Origin: Tieghemiomyces parasiticus
Taxonomy: Eukaryota; Kickxellomycota; Dimargaritomycetes; Dimargaritales; Dimargaritaceae
Length of the DNA: 43,314 nucleotides
Assembly: GCA_027575765.1 (NCBI GenBank)
Contig: JANBPT010000337.1
Span: forward strand, 1 to 43,314
Direction of reading: 5' to 3'
Numbering within the stretch: position 1 is the stretch's first letter; each line of letters opens with the position of its first letter. The notes beneath the pieces were generated by a model. That model did no database searches. It had not been told where the DNA came from and was given only the letters and a program-made list of their open reading frames with translations. Shown piece after piece: positions 15,642 to 27,294 of this stretch. A program made the translations under genes and the position numbers.

Positions 15642-16857
15642 ATGGAGCTCCCTACCATAGGCGCGCACTGCGACCTCGCAACCTGCACCCAGCTCGATTT
15701 TCTACCTTTCCGCTGCGGCCTCTGCCAAGGCGCGTTCTGTCTAGAGCATCGCCTACCGGCTGACCACATCTGCGCCAACCCAGCTGATTCCCAACGGTCT
15801 GGATCCCCTGAATACTATGAGAGCCTCAAGGTCGCCTGTGCCCACGCGGGCTGCCCTACTCGCAGTGTCACGATCGCCGTATGTCCGCGGTGCCGCCAAA
15901 GTCATTGTTTAGAGTAAGTAAAAATGACGGACACGGTGGAGTTGCAGCCCACCCAGACGAACTAGCTAGTGCGACGTCAGCTTCGATACTGCACCGGGAG
16001 GTAGGGTCACCGGAGGGAATATAGCTATCCAAATCAGTTTCAGTAGCTTCGTCTAACCCGCACACCCCGGACTATACTTACCATTACTCCCGCTATAATG
16101 GGAATGCGATGCGGACGATGAACTGACCATATTCCAGCCACCGTCACCCGGAAGAGCATCACTGCACTGTGACCACGCCGGACCTGACAGGTGCCGACAC
16201 AGCCAAACGTGAGAATTGCCGGCTCATCCGTGAAACTTTGGGCCTACCAGCCACCGCCGCCACCGCTAGCGGTACCTTGATATCCACACCACCACCCCCG
16301 GTGACGCCAAATGCCTCAACTACCCGTGTTCCACGCAAACCTCTACCGATTCTCGAGCGGATGCTACTCAAGTCCAAAGCTCAAGGGGATGCTAAGGTGG
16401 CAGCGGTCGACCGCCTGTACTTTTGGGTTCAAATGGGACCGCAGCCTGCGCCTGTGACCGCTCCGACGCACAGCGCCGTATTAGGATCCGAGCGACGGGC
16501 CTTTTTCTGGGACAGACGGTGGCCGGTAGGTCGTGTGTTGGACATGCTCTGGTGTCGGCTAGTTGGTTCTAGTCAGACAATGAATCCTGCTCGCCAGCTT
16601 TTTTCGTCCGCATCGGCCACCGCGCCTCTGGAACGTTCCCGAAGTCTGGGTGAACTAGTGGCGCGTGGCGAACTGGCCGAAGGCGATACCCTCGTTTGGG
16701 CGGTATGTATGACCGCGTCTACAATATAGAAACCACCCTGTTTCCCCCGTACAACGCGCCTAGGCGGCTGATCTATTGTATCACTAAACCGGATGCTGTT
16801 CCAAGCCTCCATTTTCTTTGGCTGTAGAGACTGGCAATTGGTATCCCAATGGTGTAA
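15642..16857 (+). CDS. CUZ1: Double AN1 zinc-finger protein, Cuz1/ZFAND1-like
   Basis: I read exons 15642-15913, 16138-16702 and 16828-16857, giving about 288 residues (human ZFAND1 and yeast Cuz1 are about 270). The start MELPTIGAHC matches the family's usual beginning just before the first finger. AN1 finger 1 is C10-x4-C15-x9-C25-x2-C28-x4-C33-x2-H36-x5-H42-x-C44. Finger 2 has identical spacing (C66, C71, C81, C84, C89, H92, H98, C100) but is completed only by splicing across codon 91, which proves the first intron. The C-terminal third (about 185-280), with FFWDRRWPVGRVLDML and LGELVARGELAEGDTLVW, resembles the family's ubiquitin-like domain. Homologues bind Cdc48/p97 and the proteasome and act in the arsenite and proteotoxic stress response. 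The third exon (RLAIGIPMV) is inferred from a GTATGT donor and a pyrimidine-rich TAG acceptor and is the least certain part. Confidence 0.9.
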
Positions 16858-17064
16858 AGTGCCTTGGTAATAATACTTCTTGACAAGTCGACGCAGGCTC
16901 TGAAATTCAGACTCATCAAGGGTACTAATTGATGTTTAATTACCATGTCGTTTGATTAAGGTGGAAGGGGGGCGAAGTAAGGCGGCTGATACCACAAGCC
17001 ACCCAAATGGCAGTCTACTGGCTTTCCCAAGGGACCCGGTGCCGCACAATGGTTGACATGGCCT

Positions 17065-18087
17065 CTAGAGCAAGAGGGTGACGGATTTTCGACGTCTGCC
17101 CAGCAATGAGTCAAGGGTTGATTGCCTGAAAGGGCCTTTCGGCTTGGGCGATTTCGGCAGGTGGACTAAGAAGGCCAATGCGTTAGTGGCTAGACTGTGG
17201 TGGCCTGAGAGCTCAGGAAAATAGACCTCACATCCGCCCGGGCCGTCCATTGGGTGGCTGGGCAGCCCACCCCACGCGGTAGCGAGGGTGTGACGGGCTT
17301 TATCGAACCCGAGGAGGCGGGCACACTCCAACGTCCGCTCTTTCTGTGTCGCATCTAGAAGCCCGGCAAACTGATTCAACACGTAGAGATGGTTCCGAAT
17401 GCGGTACTGGGCCGCCAGGACCAGGCCTTGTAGAACCAGCCGGTTGGGTGACGGCAGAGTAACAACCCGGTATGGGGGCCGTTTGGTGGGCAGGTCGATC
17501 CCGGACTCAAGCGTAAGGGCGAAAAAGTTAAAGATGCGCGCGTCATTCTCCGCGATAAATGTGAAGAGGGTGGTCCGGCACACGTTATTCCAGAATAAAT
17601 TCAGAGCCGCTCTGACCTTCTCTGGCGCAAGCCCGGCAGTGATGGCAGCGACCGCCGCAAGTGTATTCTCCGCCAGCAAGCCAGGTAAGTCATCGACGAC
17701 GAGCCCCCGAGCGTTAAGCAAACGGTCAATCGCCGGCCGGTGGCGAGCGGAATCGATGTGAAGGTGAATATACAGGGCCTCTAGGGCTAGGATGGTCAGA
17801 TCACCCCTCTGGTGCCGCACGGCTTCTAAGACTGGGGCGGTTTCGGCTATCCGGGTACGGACGCTGGTGTAGGATACCTCCGTGGTGCTAGGAGCTCCGT
17901 GTGGTTGGTAATTATTTTGCACCCACTGCCAGTCACCCTCCCACTGGGTGGTCAGGACCGGAACGCCTAACCATATCAGGGCCTGGAACAATTCCGCGCT
18001 CTGCTCGTAGGTTGGCGGCTGGTTAATGAGAGTTTTGAAGTGCTCTCTGAGCTGAACGCGAGAAGCAGAGAGGATTGCACGAACCAT
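17065..18087 (-). CDS. Hypothetical protein, 340 residues, PIP-box-like tail
   Basis: A single open frame runs from ATG 18087, with an in-frame stop 27 nt upstream, so the start is well placed. I do not recognise the family. It is mostly alpha-helical in appearance with leucine/alanine-rich helices (for example LTILALEALYIHLHI, and LLAENTLAAVAAITAGL). It has no signal peptide and no clear membrane span. The C-terminus is basic: QSTLDSLLGRRRKS resembles a PCNA-interacting (PIP) box, Q-x-x-L-x-x-aromatic-aromatic, but has Leu-Leu where aromatics are expected. That would fit a nuclear DNA-associated protein, but this is only inference. Length and an uninterrupted frame support a real gene; codon bias is milder than in the ISWI or ARG genes. 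It is convergent with CUZ1, about 200 bp away. Confidence 0.7.
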   Translation of the reverse strand: MVRAILSASRVQLREHFKTLINQPPTYEQSAELFQALIWLGVPVLTTQWEGDWQWVQNNYQPHGAPSTTEVSYTSVRTRIAETAPVLEAVRHQRGDLTILALEALYIHLHIDSARHRPAIDRLLNARGLVVDDLPGLLAENTLAAVAAITAGLAPEKVRAALNLFWNNVCRTTLFTFIAENDARIFNFFALTLESGIDLPTKRPPYRVVTLPSPNRLVLQGLVLAAQYRIRNHLYVLNQFAGLLDATQKERTLECARLLGFDKARHTLATAWGGLPSHPMDGPGGCEVYFPELSGHHSLATNALAFLVHLPKSPKPKGPFRQSTLDSLLGRRRKSVTLLL

Positions 18088-18488
18088 GGTAGCAGGAGAG
18101 TTACCTGACGGTTAGCGTTGATAACGTGAATTGGTACGATCCCCCCCCCCTTCCCCTAGCCCCCGAGATTTTGAGGAAGGGGCATTGTTAATGCAATGCT
18201 AACCACCCTATCATGGTTTTAATATCATCCAGGCCGCAGGAGGGGGAACGGAAAGGAGGAAATAAGGGCCCATCTGCCGGTGATCACGGAAGGGGGTACT
18301 GGAGCGACCCGTGGCAGAGAACAGCGTAATACAACATACGTCTTTCGGCACTCCCTTTTTTGACAGGGACCATGGTCTAGAGTTCCCGCCAATTGTTGGG
18401 CCGATAGCAAAAGACATCATAACAGGGTGTTACTTATGACAAATATACCCACTTAACGCCGTTAAATATTAAGAGGAGGGGCACTTAC
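18088..18488. other. Intergenic DNA upstream of the 340-residue ORF
   Basis: No clear gene is visible. A run of ten C residues is at 18141-18150. If the exon at 18489-18689 is real on the minus strand, its second exon would have to lie here. Several AG acceptors exist, but none gives a recognisable continuation. Confidence 0.4.
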
Positions 18489-18689
18489 TTCACGACGACA
18501 GATGTCGATTAGATCGGTCGGGGCCGGATGGTCAACCAGAGTGCTGCTGGAGCTCACCGAACTGGTTGGTGACCATTTGGGTCGCGAGATATTCTTCAAG
18601 CCGAACACAGTGGCGGCCGATATCGATGCGAAAGCGAAGAAGAGGGCTAGGATGGTCGTAGCCAGGCTACGGTACAAACGGGTAAGCAT
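18489..18689 (-). CDS. Possible first exon of a small membrane protein
   Basis: From ATG 18689 the minus strand reads 67 codons: MLTRLYRSLATTILALFFAFASISAA and on, a basic N-terminus plus one hydrophobic span, like a signal anchor or small mitochondrial membrane protein. The frame ends exactly at a perfect GTAAGT donor (18488-18483). Arg codons are CGT/CGA, as in the genome's other genes. The opposite strand is also open here with splice-like borders, but it uses AGG codons, which are rare in the neighbouring genes. The downstream exon was not found, so this may be an incomplete or spurious call. Confidence 0.28.
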
Positions 18690-21672
18690 GTGACAGGACA
18701 ACCTTTACGGCCAATAGGTATGTCTTTTCGGTGCGTCGACGGGGTTTCTGGCGGATATACGCGCACAATTACACCAGCATCTACAGGAAGACGGGTCCAA
18801 TCAATAGACTATGAGTAGGTGCGGGTAACTAGGCGTGGGTTTGTAAGAATTCGCGAGTGGTTCGTCTATTGAATGGTTTCCATGCGAAGAAAATTAAGAA
18901 TGTAAATAATGCGATAGGTATCCACAATGAGCGCCGCCAATAGGCAGGTAAAAGGAAAATAACTGTGTGCTGGTAGAGCCGAGGGGCGGGAGTAGGCTGC
19001 CTTCTTTATGTAGTTTGTTAGGGTCACGAAAGAAGGTGCCTCTACGGTAGATTGGTCGGCATGGTATTCATAGCCAAGCGAGATGACTCGTATGGGCCCA
19101 CTTTGGTTCGCCTCTCCCGGCAAGTCAAGGCGACTAGTGTAACGGACAGCCATCGCAGTGGTGCAGCCCAAAGTCTGCTTCGCTAACATATATTTTAGAC
19201 CGCTAGTTTCCCTTCCTATACTAATATTGCCAAGACAAAGTGACCAAGTCATTCGCGCCACCTGCTTTATTTTTAGTACTTACCCTGCTCTCCATATTCG
19301 CCCGTATTTCTCGACTTGGTTGGCCGAAGCAAAATTAGTGACAAGGTGCGTGCGGTCGAACCCGCGGACGGAAAAAGCAAAACCGAGAACAGAGCCATCA
19401 GGCCTAGGGGCGGGTGGGTTAGGGTAATGCACGAAGCCTGTGTCCAGTTTGAGCATACCTAGTGCTACGTGAGGGTAGAAAGAGCCCAATCACCATGGTT
19501 GCTTAGCAACCGGCTGACGCCAAGGTCAGGCCAATCATAACCACTATCTCCAGTGCGGCCAAACGGCTTCATTTTTTATTCCGGTGTTGTTGAGAGAGCG
19601 AGGCCAAGGTGAATCCACCTGCCACGGGTGAACTAAAAGCCGGCCAAGTCAGTACAGACTGGAACTTAAGTCCTGCTGTTCAATGGAATCTTGTAATCTA
19701 GACAAACCACCTCGCTGTAGGAGAAGGCAAGGTCCGTCCCTAGATGCGTGATACTCCAACTCAGAAGGTACATGCGCCCGGTTCTGCCGGGGAAGGTAGC
19801 CCTGGGCCCACCGTGGCATTGAGTAGGGTAAATTCAGCACCACCCACCCCGTGCGCTGGGCCCAAGCTCTAAACAGGTCAAGTCGGAGAGATCCCGCGCC
19901 ACAGTTGGATTTACTCTCTGTTGGTGTACCCACAATCAAACAACATGACCGGATCAGACCATTTATTGGGGATAGGTTTGACCCAGGAGCAGTGGGATCT
20001 GTAGAATGGGGCTTTCACGAGCCACTACGCGTACGGTACGACTTTATGTTTCTGAGTCTTCAGGTACGGCGCTAAACCGTCCCCCTATCCCGCCCGACTG
20101 ATGTGACCATAGGCGCAACAGTATTGCGTAACGACCACCGAGTCCTCCTCCCCTACTCACTCTACGAAATGATGGTTGATACTATTTGACTACCTTCGTC
20201 GACGGGGCCCTTCAGCTACTCAAATTGATTAATTGGCGCGGTGCTGGTTGAAATTCTGCTGGTACGGCTGTTGCCCACGGCCGAAGTGCGGGTTGTCAGT
20301 AGGGGGGATGCAGCTATGAGTGAGGATGGCGGGGGGGGGCGGAATTAGGTTGCGTTGTTTTGGCCGCTACAGTTACGGAGCCGCCGCCAATTCCGTACAG
20401 ACGGGTTGTCTAGCCCACAACTATAATCCCTGTCTTCGCCTGCCCACTCCCGCCTAGCGTGCCCTGCGTATTAATTGCGGTACAATAGGGTATGGTGTCC
20501 GTAGTAGGTCGCCGTAGGCTACGTATGCCAGCAGTACGACGTGGCTTCTGGTTAGCGACATAGGATGGTGAAGGGAAAGAAGTGACGACCGTCGCGCCCA
20601 CGCCTTACCAGCTCACATCTCGTCAGCGTCCGTGCCTGCCCATGGGTGACCTCAATTTTTCCGGTAGAACTGTATGTGTACAAAGGTAGGTTCAGGCTGA
20701 TCAGTTACTTCCCTAATCCCCACACCCGCCGCCAACCCCTCTGCCCCTCGCCCACCTTCAGTTGTATTAGACAGACACCGCCCCTTCAAGGCAGGGCGGA
20801 AGCGAGCACGGGGGGGGGGAAACTCCAGTAGATGGCCTATCACGTACTTGGGGACACCCCAGCATCGACTGCCACACTGCAATTGACTCCCCCCCCCCAG
20901 GTTTTCCGTAATACGGCCTCCCAGCACTCTCCACGGGATGGCCGAATTGTGGGAGAGAGAGGTGGACGGAGTAGTGAAGCTGACGCCCACGCCTGCTGCA
21001 CAATCACAACAGCGGCTTACCCCGCGTGCGGCCGCCACAAAGTCTACTGCGCACTTCCCCCCTACTCTTACCCCTCACGTCCTTCCCTAGTCCTGAACGT
21101 GCTGACTTGTGGATCTCTGGTTGTCAGTCGCCTACACACACCTATACACACAAACGCGTGCGCGTGTGTGTGCAGGGCTGTTCCTTGCCAGCTGGCCTTT
21201 ATGCCTAAACCCGTCGCTCCCATTTTCACCGCTTCAAGACCATAACTAGCTATTCTGTTGTGACCAGCCTGATGCGCTCATCTGCCCTCCGCCGCGTGCC
21301 TTCGTACTACACCTCTTGGATCTTGAGCGGTTACTGACATAGCCCCTACCTTCATCTCCCAACCCATAATCTGCGCATGTCAGCCGGTCTGCCGCTTTTG
21401 GCTCGACTCCCCATTTCCGCCGTCTCGCACCCACATCTCCGCCGTAAACATTCTTCGACTGTGAGAGTTGCTAGATTCCCAAATCTCCTCGGTCCCATCC
21501 GCGACTGGCCCTTTCGTCCACTGACTATCCTCACGTTTGATCGGCGCCCTTGTCCTCGTGGTCCAGATTCCGACCCCCTCCTGGCCTTTATCTCCCCCTC
21601 CATTTCTCCTCATCTGTTCCGGGCAATCCACGAATTTCGTCCACCTTCCGTCGCTGGCCCATCCATCTCACC
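18690..21672. other. Gene-poor intergenic DNA and SAPS-gene promoter
   Basis: About 3 kb without a recognisable gene. Short open frames on both strands show no family motif. Nine to ten-base G or C runs occur at about 20331, 20810 and 20889. A near-perfect palindrome of alternating purine/pyrimidine lies at 21147-21172. From about 21,030 to 21,672 the plus strand is strongly pyrimidine-rich, as expected for the promoter and 5' leader of the SAPS-domain gene. Confidence 0.45.
21147..21172. repeat. Near-palindrome of alternating CA/CG and TG/CG
   Basis: CACACAAACGCG (21147-21158) and CGCGTGTGTGTG (21161-21172) pair at 11 of 12 positions around a 2-nt centre. Alternating purine-pyrimidine with CG steps favours Z-DNA or a cruciform. 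It lies about 500 bp upstream of the SAPS gene start. Confidence 0.6.
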
Positions 21673-24600
21673 ATGTTCTGGCGTTTCGGGTTCCAGCAAC
21701 CCTCCAACATCCGTACCTTGCTGGATAAGCAGGACCTGACCCTCGAGGAGCTTTTTGACCAGGATGACTTACTCCAAGAGGTTAAGGGTGAAAACACTCG
21801 GCTGCTCGATCATCTGGCCGAACCCGCCGTGCTCTATCGTCTGATCGACTTCGTGGTCTCTCCCGACTTTGAGGAGCTGCCCAGCCGGCACACCTATCTG
21901 GCCTGCGAAATCCTGTCCATCGACAAGGTCAACTTCGCTCAGGCCGTGGTGGAGCGCCCCGATTTCCTCGAGCACCTGTGGAGCTACCTGGCCCGGCCCC
22001 GTCCGCTGCAGTTCCTTCAGGCCAGTTACTTTAGCCGGGTTATGTGTGCGTTCCTGCAGAAGCAGCCCACTAAGGTATGTGACTCCCCTCCCGGCTGACC
22101 ATTATGGTTTCTCCCCGACAGCCTACTCTATACTTGCGGCTCGGGGAATGAACGCTCACCACCACCCTCCCAGTGCTGCATGTAAGAGTCGATTGGGCGG
22201 CGTGAGCGGGCGGACGTTTCGGACAGTGGCGTTTCAGCGACTTTGGCCTACATCCCCAAAACCCCAAGGGTTCAAGGCCATCCGCCCCCCTGGTACCTCA
22301 CCATGTATAGATTTATACCTCCTACCCTTTACCAGGCAGTACCCTCTAACATATGCGCCCTCTATTTGCATCGTCTTTCTCCCTCCACCTACCCTGCCTC
22401 TGATACAACCCGTCACCCCTCGTATTCAGATGCTGGAGTTCATCAAGTCACAGGACAACGTCGTCTCACGGTTCCTCACCCACATCGAGACCTCGGCGAT
22501 CACTGACCTGCTACTCAAGCTTGTCAGCCTCGAGGAGATCCCGGAGGGCGCGGGTATCGCTGAGTGGCTGAGCACCCAGGACCTCATATCCCGCCTGGTT
22601 GACCTCTTGAACCCCAACAACGATGTTGACACGCATTCCATGGCCGCCCAGGTGTTACTGGACATCATTGCCATTTCGCAGTGCAATAACCCCGAGCAAC
22701 CCTCCATCGGCACCAACTGCCTGGTGGGCGAACTCAAGGGTGAGGCTATCGTGTCACGCATAATCGATTACATGCTTGATCCCGAGGCCCCGAACGCCAC
22801 CTCTTCTCTGGTTAACGGTGTGTTCATCTTCATCGAGCTCATCCGCCGCAACTACTGCGACCGTGACATCAAGGCCTCTCCGGCCAACCCGAGCTACCCC
22901 CAGTCCAACATGATGGTCCCCGCCGATCTCAGCGACCTGATTCGCGTGGTGTCCCGCCGGCTGGGCCAGTTTAAGGACCTCTTGCTGCACCCGCGGCCTA
23001 ACGCAGCCTCTCACGCCGTGGGCGTCAACAAATGCCCACCGCTGGGTTTCGAGCGTCTCCGCGTGTGTGAGCTGTTCGCGGAGCTTCTACACTGCTCCAA
23101 CATGTACAAACTTAATGTGGCCCCAACCAACGGGTCCCAGGAGACGGTAGCTACCGAGTGTGTCACCTCCGGCCCCGCCGCAGACGACGCCATGGCAGTG
23201 TCTCCGCCCAAAGAAGCGGATCACCCCATGTCCACGGACGTGAGCCCGCCGCACCCTGATGGGGCCGCGGATACTGCGACGGAGGAAGACCTGGTTATCG
23301 ACGGTGCGGACACCCCCGTTGCCCCGCCGGTGCCCACCGACCTGGGCAACGTTCCGGTGGGACAACTCCTCAAGTGGAAGCTCATCGAGCACCAGGTGGT
23401 GCCCACCTGTCTTGACCTCTTCTTCCAGTTTCCCTGGAATAACTTTTTACATTCGGTCGTATTCGACATGCTCCACCAGATCCTCAATTTGCCCTTCGGC
23501 CTGGGATGCAACCGGGCCCTTGTGCTCGCCACATTCCGGGAGGCTAGACTCACCCAGCGCATTGCTGAGGCTTATCGTCTTAACCAGGCCGAGTGCGAGA
23601 AACCTAAGGGCGTACGCTTCGGCTACATGGGTCACCTGACCGGGATTGCGGAGGAGGTCGTGCGTCTCTGCGACCGCAGCGGCCCAGCCATGATGGAACA
23701 CCTACGTGAGAGTGTCGAGGACCCAGCTTGGAAAGACTTTGTCCAGGCCCTTCGCGAGAACCAGGCCCGGGACCGCCTGCCGCTGGGCGGCGAGAAGCCG
23801 GCCGCGACCGACAACATCCTGGCCGGCATGCAGGATACATCGTACCTGGAGCCCACTAACGACGACATGGACGAGGACCTCCGTAATGACCAGGACGATG
23901 ACGACGATGACGAGTACGGTGACGTGCGCGGTGGCATGGGCGGCATGGGCAGCCTTGGGCTACTGGGCGGTGCAGGCGCCGGGATCGAAGGGGACCAGTT
24001 TGTGCGCTACTTGAGCCACCAGATCACGTCTGAGCTCCCCGAGCACCTCGCGGGCGGCTCTTCTGACGAAGACGACGACGACACCCACGACGTCATTGAC
24101 GACGACGAGGACGACGCCGAGATTGGATGGATTAACGAGTACCGCAAGGAGCTCACCTTCGATCGCAATCTGCCCGCCGGCACCGGGTCCCTTCTGGGGA
24201 CGGGTGGCGATGCGGCAGGCGCCCTTCGATCCGGCGGCGATATCGGACGGCCCGCCGGGGCCGAGTTAGCCGATGCAGACGCTTTCACCAACCGGCGGTC
24301 ATCCCTGGGCGCCCTCGACCACAGTAGCGACGAAGATGACGCCCCGTCCCGGGCCAACCCACCAGCCAGTGGCGCCGCACCCTCGGCCGATATCCACCAA
24401 GCTCGATCCCTGGCCCTCGCCAACTCGGAACCGGCGGTCGCCCCAGGCCCTGGAATGCCCGGTAACGAACTCCTCACCGTAGCTGATTGGTCTGCCGATT
24501 TTCTCCAAGCCTTCGAGACCCAGACGGATGGTAACTCCAGCCCGTTTAAGGAGACTATCACTGAAGAGGGGTTCGATTTCGAGGTCGACAGCGGTCGGAC

Positions 24601-24844
24601 CACAGCCCCTGGGGAGCTGACCTCCACCCCAGTCCTAGTTTCTCCCGCAGCGGCTCTTGATAGCGGCACACCGGCGGTTGACCTTGACGATGAGTTTAGT
24701 GATTTCCAGCAAGCCGACGATTGTACCGCCAGTCCTGACCCCCCTTCTCCAAGCGCTGCTACTACTACCGCCGAGGAGCCTGTTGCTACTCCGCCATCCA
24801 CGGATAGTCAGCCCGCGTCAGGTATCGCAGCGGAGGCCAAGTAA
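21673..24844 (+). CDS. SAP190: SAPS-domain regulatory subunit of Sit4/PP6 phosphatase
   Basis: Two exons, 21673-22074 and 22430-24844, are joined across a 355-bp phase-0 intron (GTATGT...TTCAG) to give about 938 residues. The start MFWRFGF, with LLDKQDLTLEELFDQDDLLQE behind it, is the characteristic opening of SAPS proteins. The exon junction QKQPTK/MLEFIKSQDNVV continues the domain. The SAPS domain covers roughly residues 1-560 (ARM/HEAT-like helices; WLSTQDLISRLVDLL; VFIFIELIRRNYCDRD; PFGLGCNRALVLATFREARL). It is followed by acidic runs (DQDDDDDDEYGD; SSDEDDDDTHDVIDDDEDD) and a Ser/Pro/Thr-rich acidic tail. Homologues (yeast Sap155/185/190, fission yeast Ekc1, human PPP6R1-3) bind the Sit4/PP6 catalytic subunit and act in TOR signalling, cell cycle and trafficking. 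An insert of about 90 residues (TDVSPPHPDG region) interrupts the domain and is Pro/Ala-rich. Intact. Confidence 0.95.
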
Positions 24845-27294
24845 CCTTTCTACATCGCCTGTTTATAGGGTTTTAGTGTCACCTGCTGAGCCCTCCGGCT
24901 CTGTTCGGCCGTGGCTGAGGTTAACGATGTGATTGCCCTACCATCATGTGCGCCCCACTTCCTTGCACCTCTCCACTTGGAATCTCGAATGGATCTATTC
25001 CGCCTGACGCTGTGTCCTACGGTTAGGAACCACACCACTGCTCTCCACTGTATCTGGATTTTGGGGGCTTATGGTCTTGGTACGCCGGACCTAAATCTAC
25101 CGGTCGCTGGCGATGCCCTGACGTATGTAGCGCTCCCCTCCCTGACTGGCCTTTTTTTATATATTCGTACTTAGCTATATGTTTTAGAAGCCGGCCAAGA
25201 TCCCCTGAACACCACTTTTCGCACTCATAACTAGGTCGTTCACCTCCCCCCCCCTCCCTCGTACCGCGCTGCCCATTTATTATCCCCGCTTGATCATACT
25301 TTGTGTTTTCTTATTGTGCTCTCTTAACATTTTGATTTCACTCAACTGCCACCCTGCCCTCCCGTCACCCAACTACCCTCGCACCGTTGGCCCCCTACAT
25401 CTTTTTTGAATTCCACTACTTTCATGCGTACTCATACATTCTCGCGCTCGCTCCCCTCTCTCTCTCTCCCTCTCCCTCTTTGCTCACCACCTAGTACTGT
25501 TCTTTTTTCCCCGTACTTTTACTACATTCCCGCTTTCATATTTCTTCACTTTCGTGCATTCGTCTATAGCTGCAGTGGTGGTCGAATTACGTTGTACTTT
25601 GGCTGCTGCCGCACCATTAAAGGTAAATACATCGACTCATACCCTACATGCTTCAGTTCTGATGGACTTTTTGGCGCTATTAGCACAGCAAACAATATGT
25701 GCCCAGTAATCAACTCGATATATATGGACTGGCATATCCCCCCTGTCGGTGAGTCGGACGACGGCTCGCTAACCTCCGAAACTGGGCAGTCCTTGGGTGG
25801 CGATATGGCGTTCCAACCAGGCCTGTTACCACGGAAAGGGGCCAGGACAATACAGCGAGTGTATAGGAAAGACTAGACGACTTTCGTCTTCAGTTGCAGT
25901 GACGATATCGACTCTTTAAGCGCCTGGTATTGCCATCTCCCATATTTTAACCGGCAGTTCATTGAAGGACTGAGGCTGGTAATAATTTAGATCCTTACCA
26001 TGGTTTTGCACAAGTTATACGATTGTTGTCAGCCAAGTCGGTATTGCTTACTGGGACAAGCTTACGAAAAGGTTGAAACTGTAAACTACCTGATGTCTAG
26101 TGTATAGCATCGGACGCTAAAGTCTACTGTAGTTTGCAGGGGCGTTCTCATCGCAGCATATTAATTTTTGCGCCTGCTGAGATTAGAATTTTGGGCTACC
26201 CACTCGCCAACTGAGCTTCTTGGGCGACACGTTGTTTTCACGGGCTGTGGCCAGCCAGTATGAGCCGTCGCATTTTGCGCCAGGACGAGTGGATCCTGTA
26301 TTGCGCCTGTTGCTGTTGCTGTTGATGTCGCTGACACCAAGTCCTCGAGCTGCACCGACAGTGCCAAGGTAGACGCCACTTGCCATTCCAGCCTAGGTCA
26401 ATGCCATCGGTGGCTCGGCTGAGAACTGGTCGGGGATATTATTCACAACCATTGCTGATGATTGTGGTCAGAATAATCGCCAACTTATGATCGCAGCCTC
26501 AACAGCGCTTTCTCACCTGGATTCGGAACGATCGCGATAAGCCGAACCCATTGAAGTCACCTGCGCCGTTGGATGCATTATCCTACGATGAGTCTTGCTT
26601 AGGATAGCATGCTTCAGCGTCTTCTCGTCTCTTTCCTGCCGTGTTGTTCCCTGCTGCTTTTCCTATGATGTATTCATTGCTGCTGCCACTTCGCATCAGC
26701 TGTTGGAAATCAAGGCCGGAATTGATAAATAGTATCTGTCCGCCAGCCGCCTCAATAAATGGGAGGCTGCTATATAATCGTTTATTTTTAAATCGTACTC
26801 TCAACCCCCGTGTATTTACGACACCACAAACCCCAAACATTTCAAATGCCCCCCCTCTGAATTCAGGATCTGAATAGAGAAACGAGAATAAGGTGTATTT
26901 ACAAGAATTTAAATTATTGCCCCCGTAGCAGTGCTACCACGGTGCTGAAAATGGAATAAGTTACTATGGGTGCTAAGAGATATACTAAGCCAGACGAAGG
27001 AAGAAGCTAACCAAGAAGTCCTTACGGCTAATCGGCGGAATCAAGGAGAATATATACAAAAAAAATCGACCCTACGATTCTAAGCCAGGCCTCCCGGGAA
27101 AACTACAGAGTACTAAAGAGAGGCAGGTGATATGGTTAAAATTGCCCGAATCTACGGTGGCCATACCGAGGTACTGCGAGACAGCGCACACGATAAAACC
27201 AAAATGAGGAATATACTACAGTCAAAACTATGATCAAAAGTGAGGCAAGCTTAAGTATACCAACCCCTCCCCCACACTGGCATTGACGAACGCC
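24845..27294. other. Intergenic DNA, no convincing gene
   Basis: About 2.4 kb. Features are a nine-C run at about 25246, a TC-rich simple repeat at about 25455-25485 and a short GTTGCT repeat at about 26308-26325. An open frame of about 150 codons at 25.4-25.9 kb is low-complexity Ser/Leu/Pro at its start and lacks homology signals. Short protein-like frames around 26.16-26.55 kb on both strands could be remnants of a lost gene but cannot be assigned. Confidence 0.4.

Noticed and set aside
24007..24801. 264-codon open frame on the minus strand inside the SAPS gene
   Set aside because: It mirrors the acidic/Ser-rich coding strand (reverse frame of GAC/GAG/TCC codons), has low complexity and no motif; it is a shadow of strong codon bias.
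25406..25876. 156-codon plus-strand frame in the 24.8-27.3 kb gap
   Set aside because: It begins in a TC-rich simple repeat giving Ser/Leu/Pro, lacks the genome's codon bias and shows no family signature.
26160..26545. Protein-like short frames on both strands
   Set aside because: Minus gives about 67 codons from ATG 26386 and plus about 47 open codons after a stop; each is within chance length, and they oppose each other. A lost gene is possible but cannot be supported.
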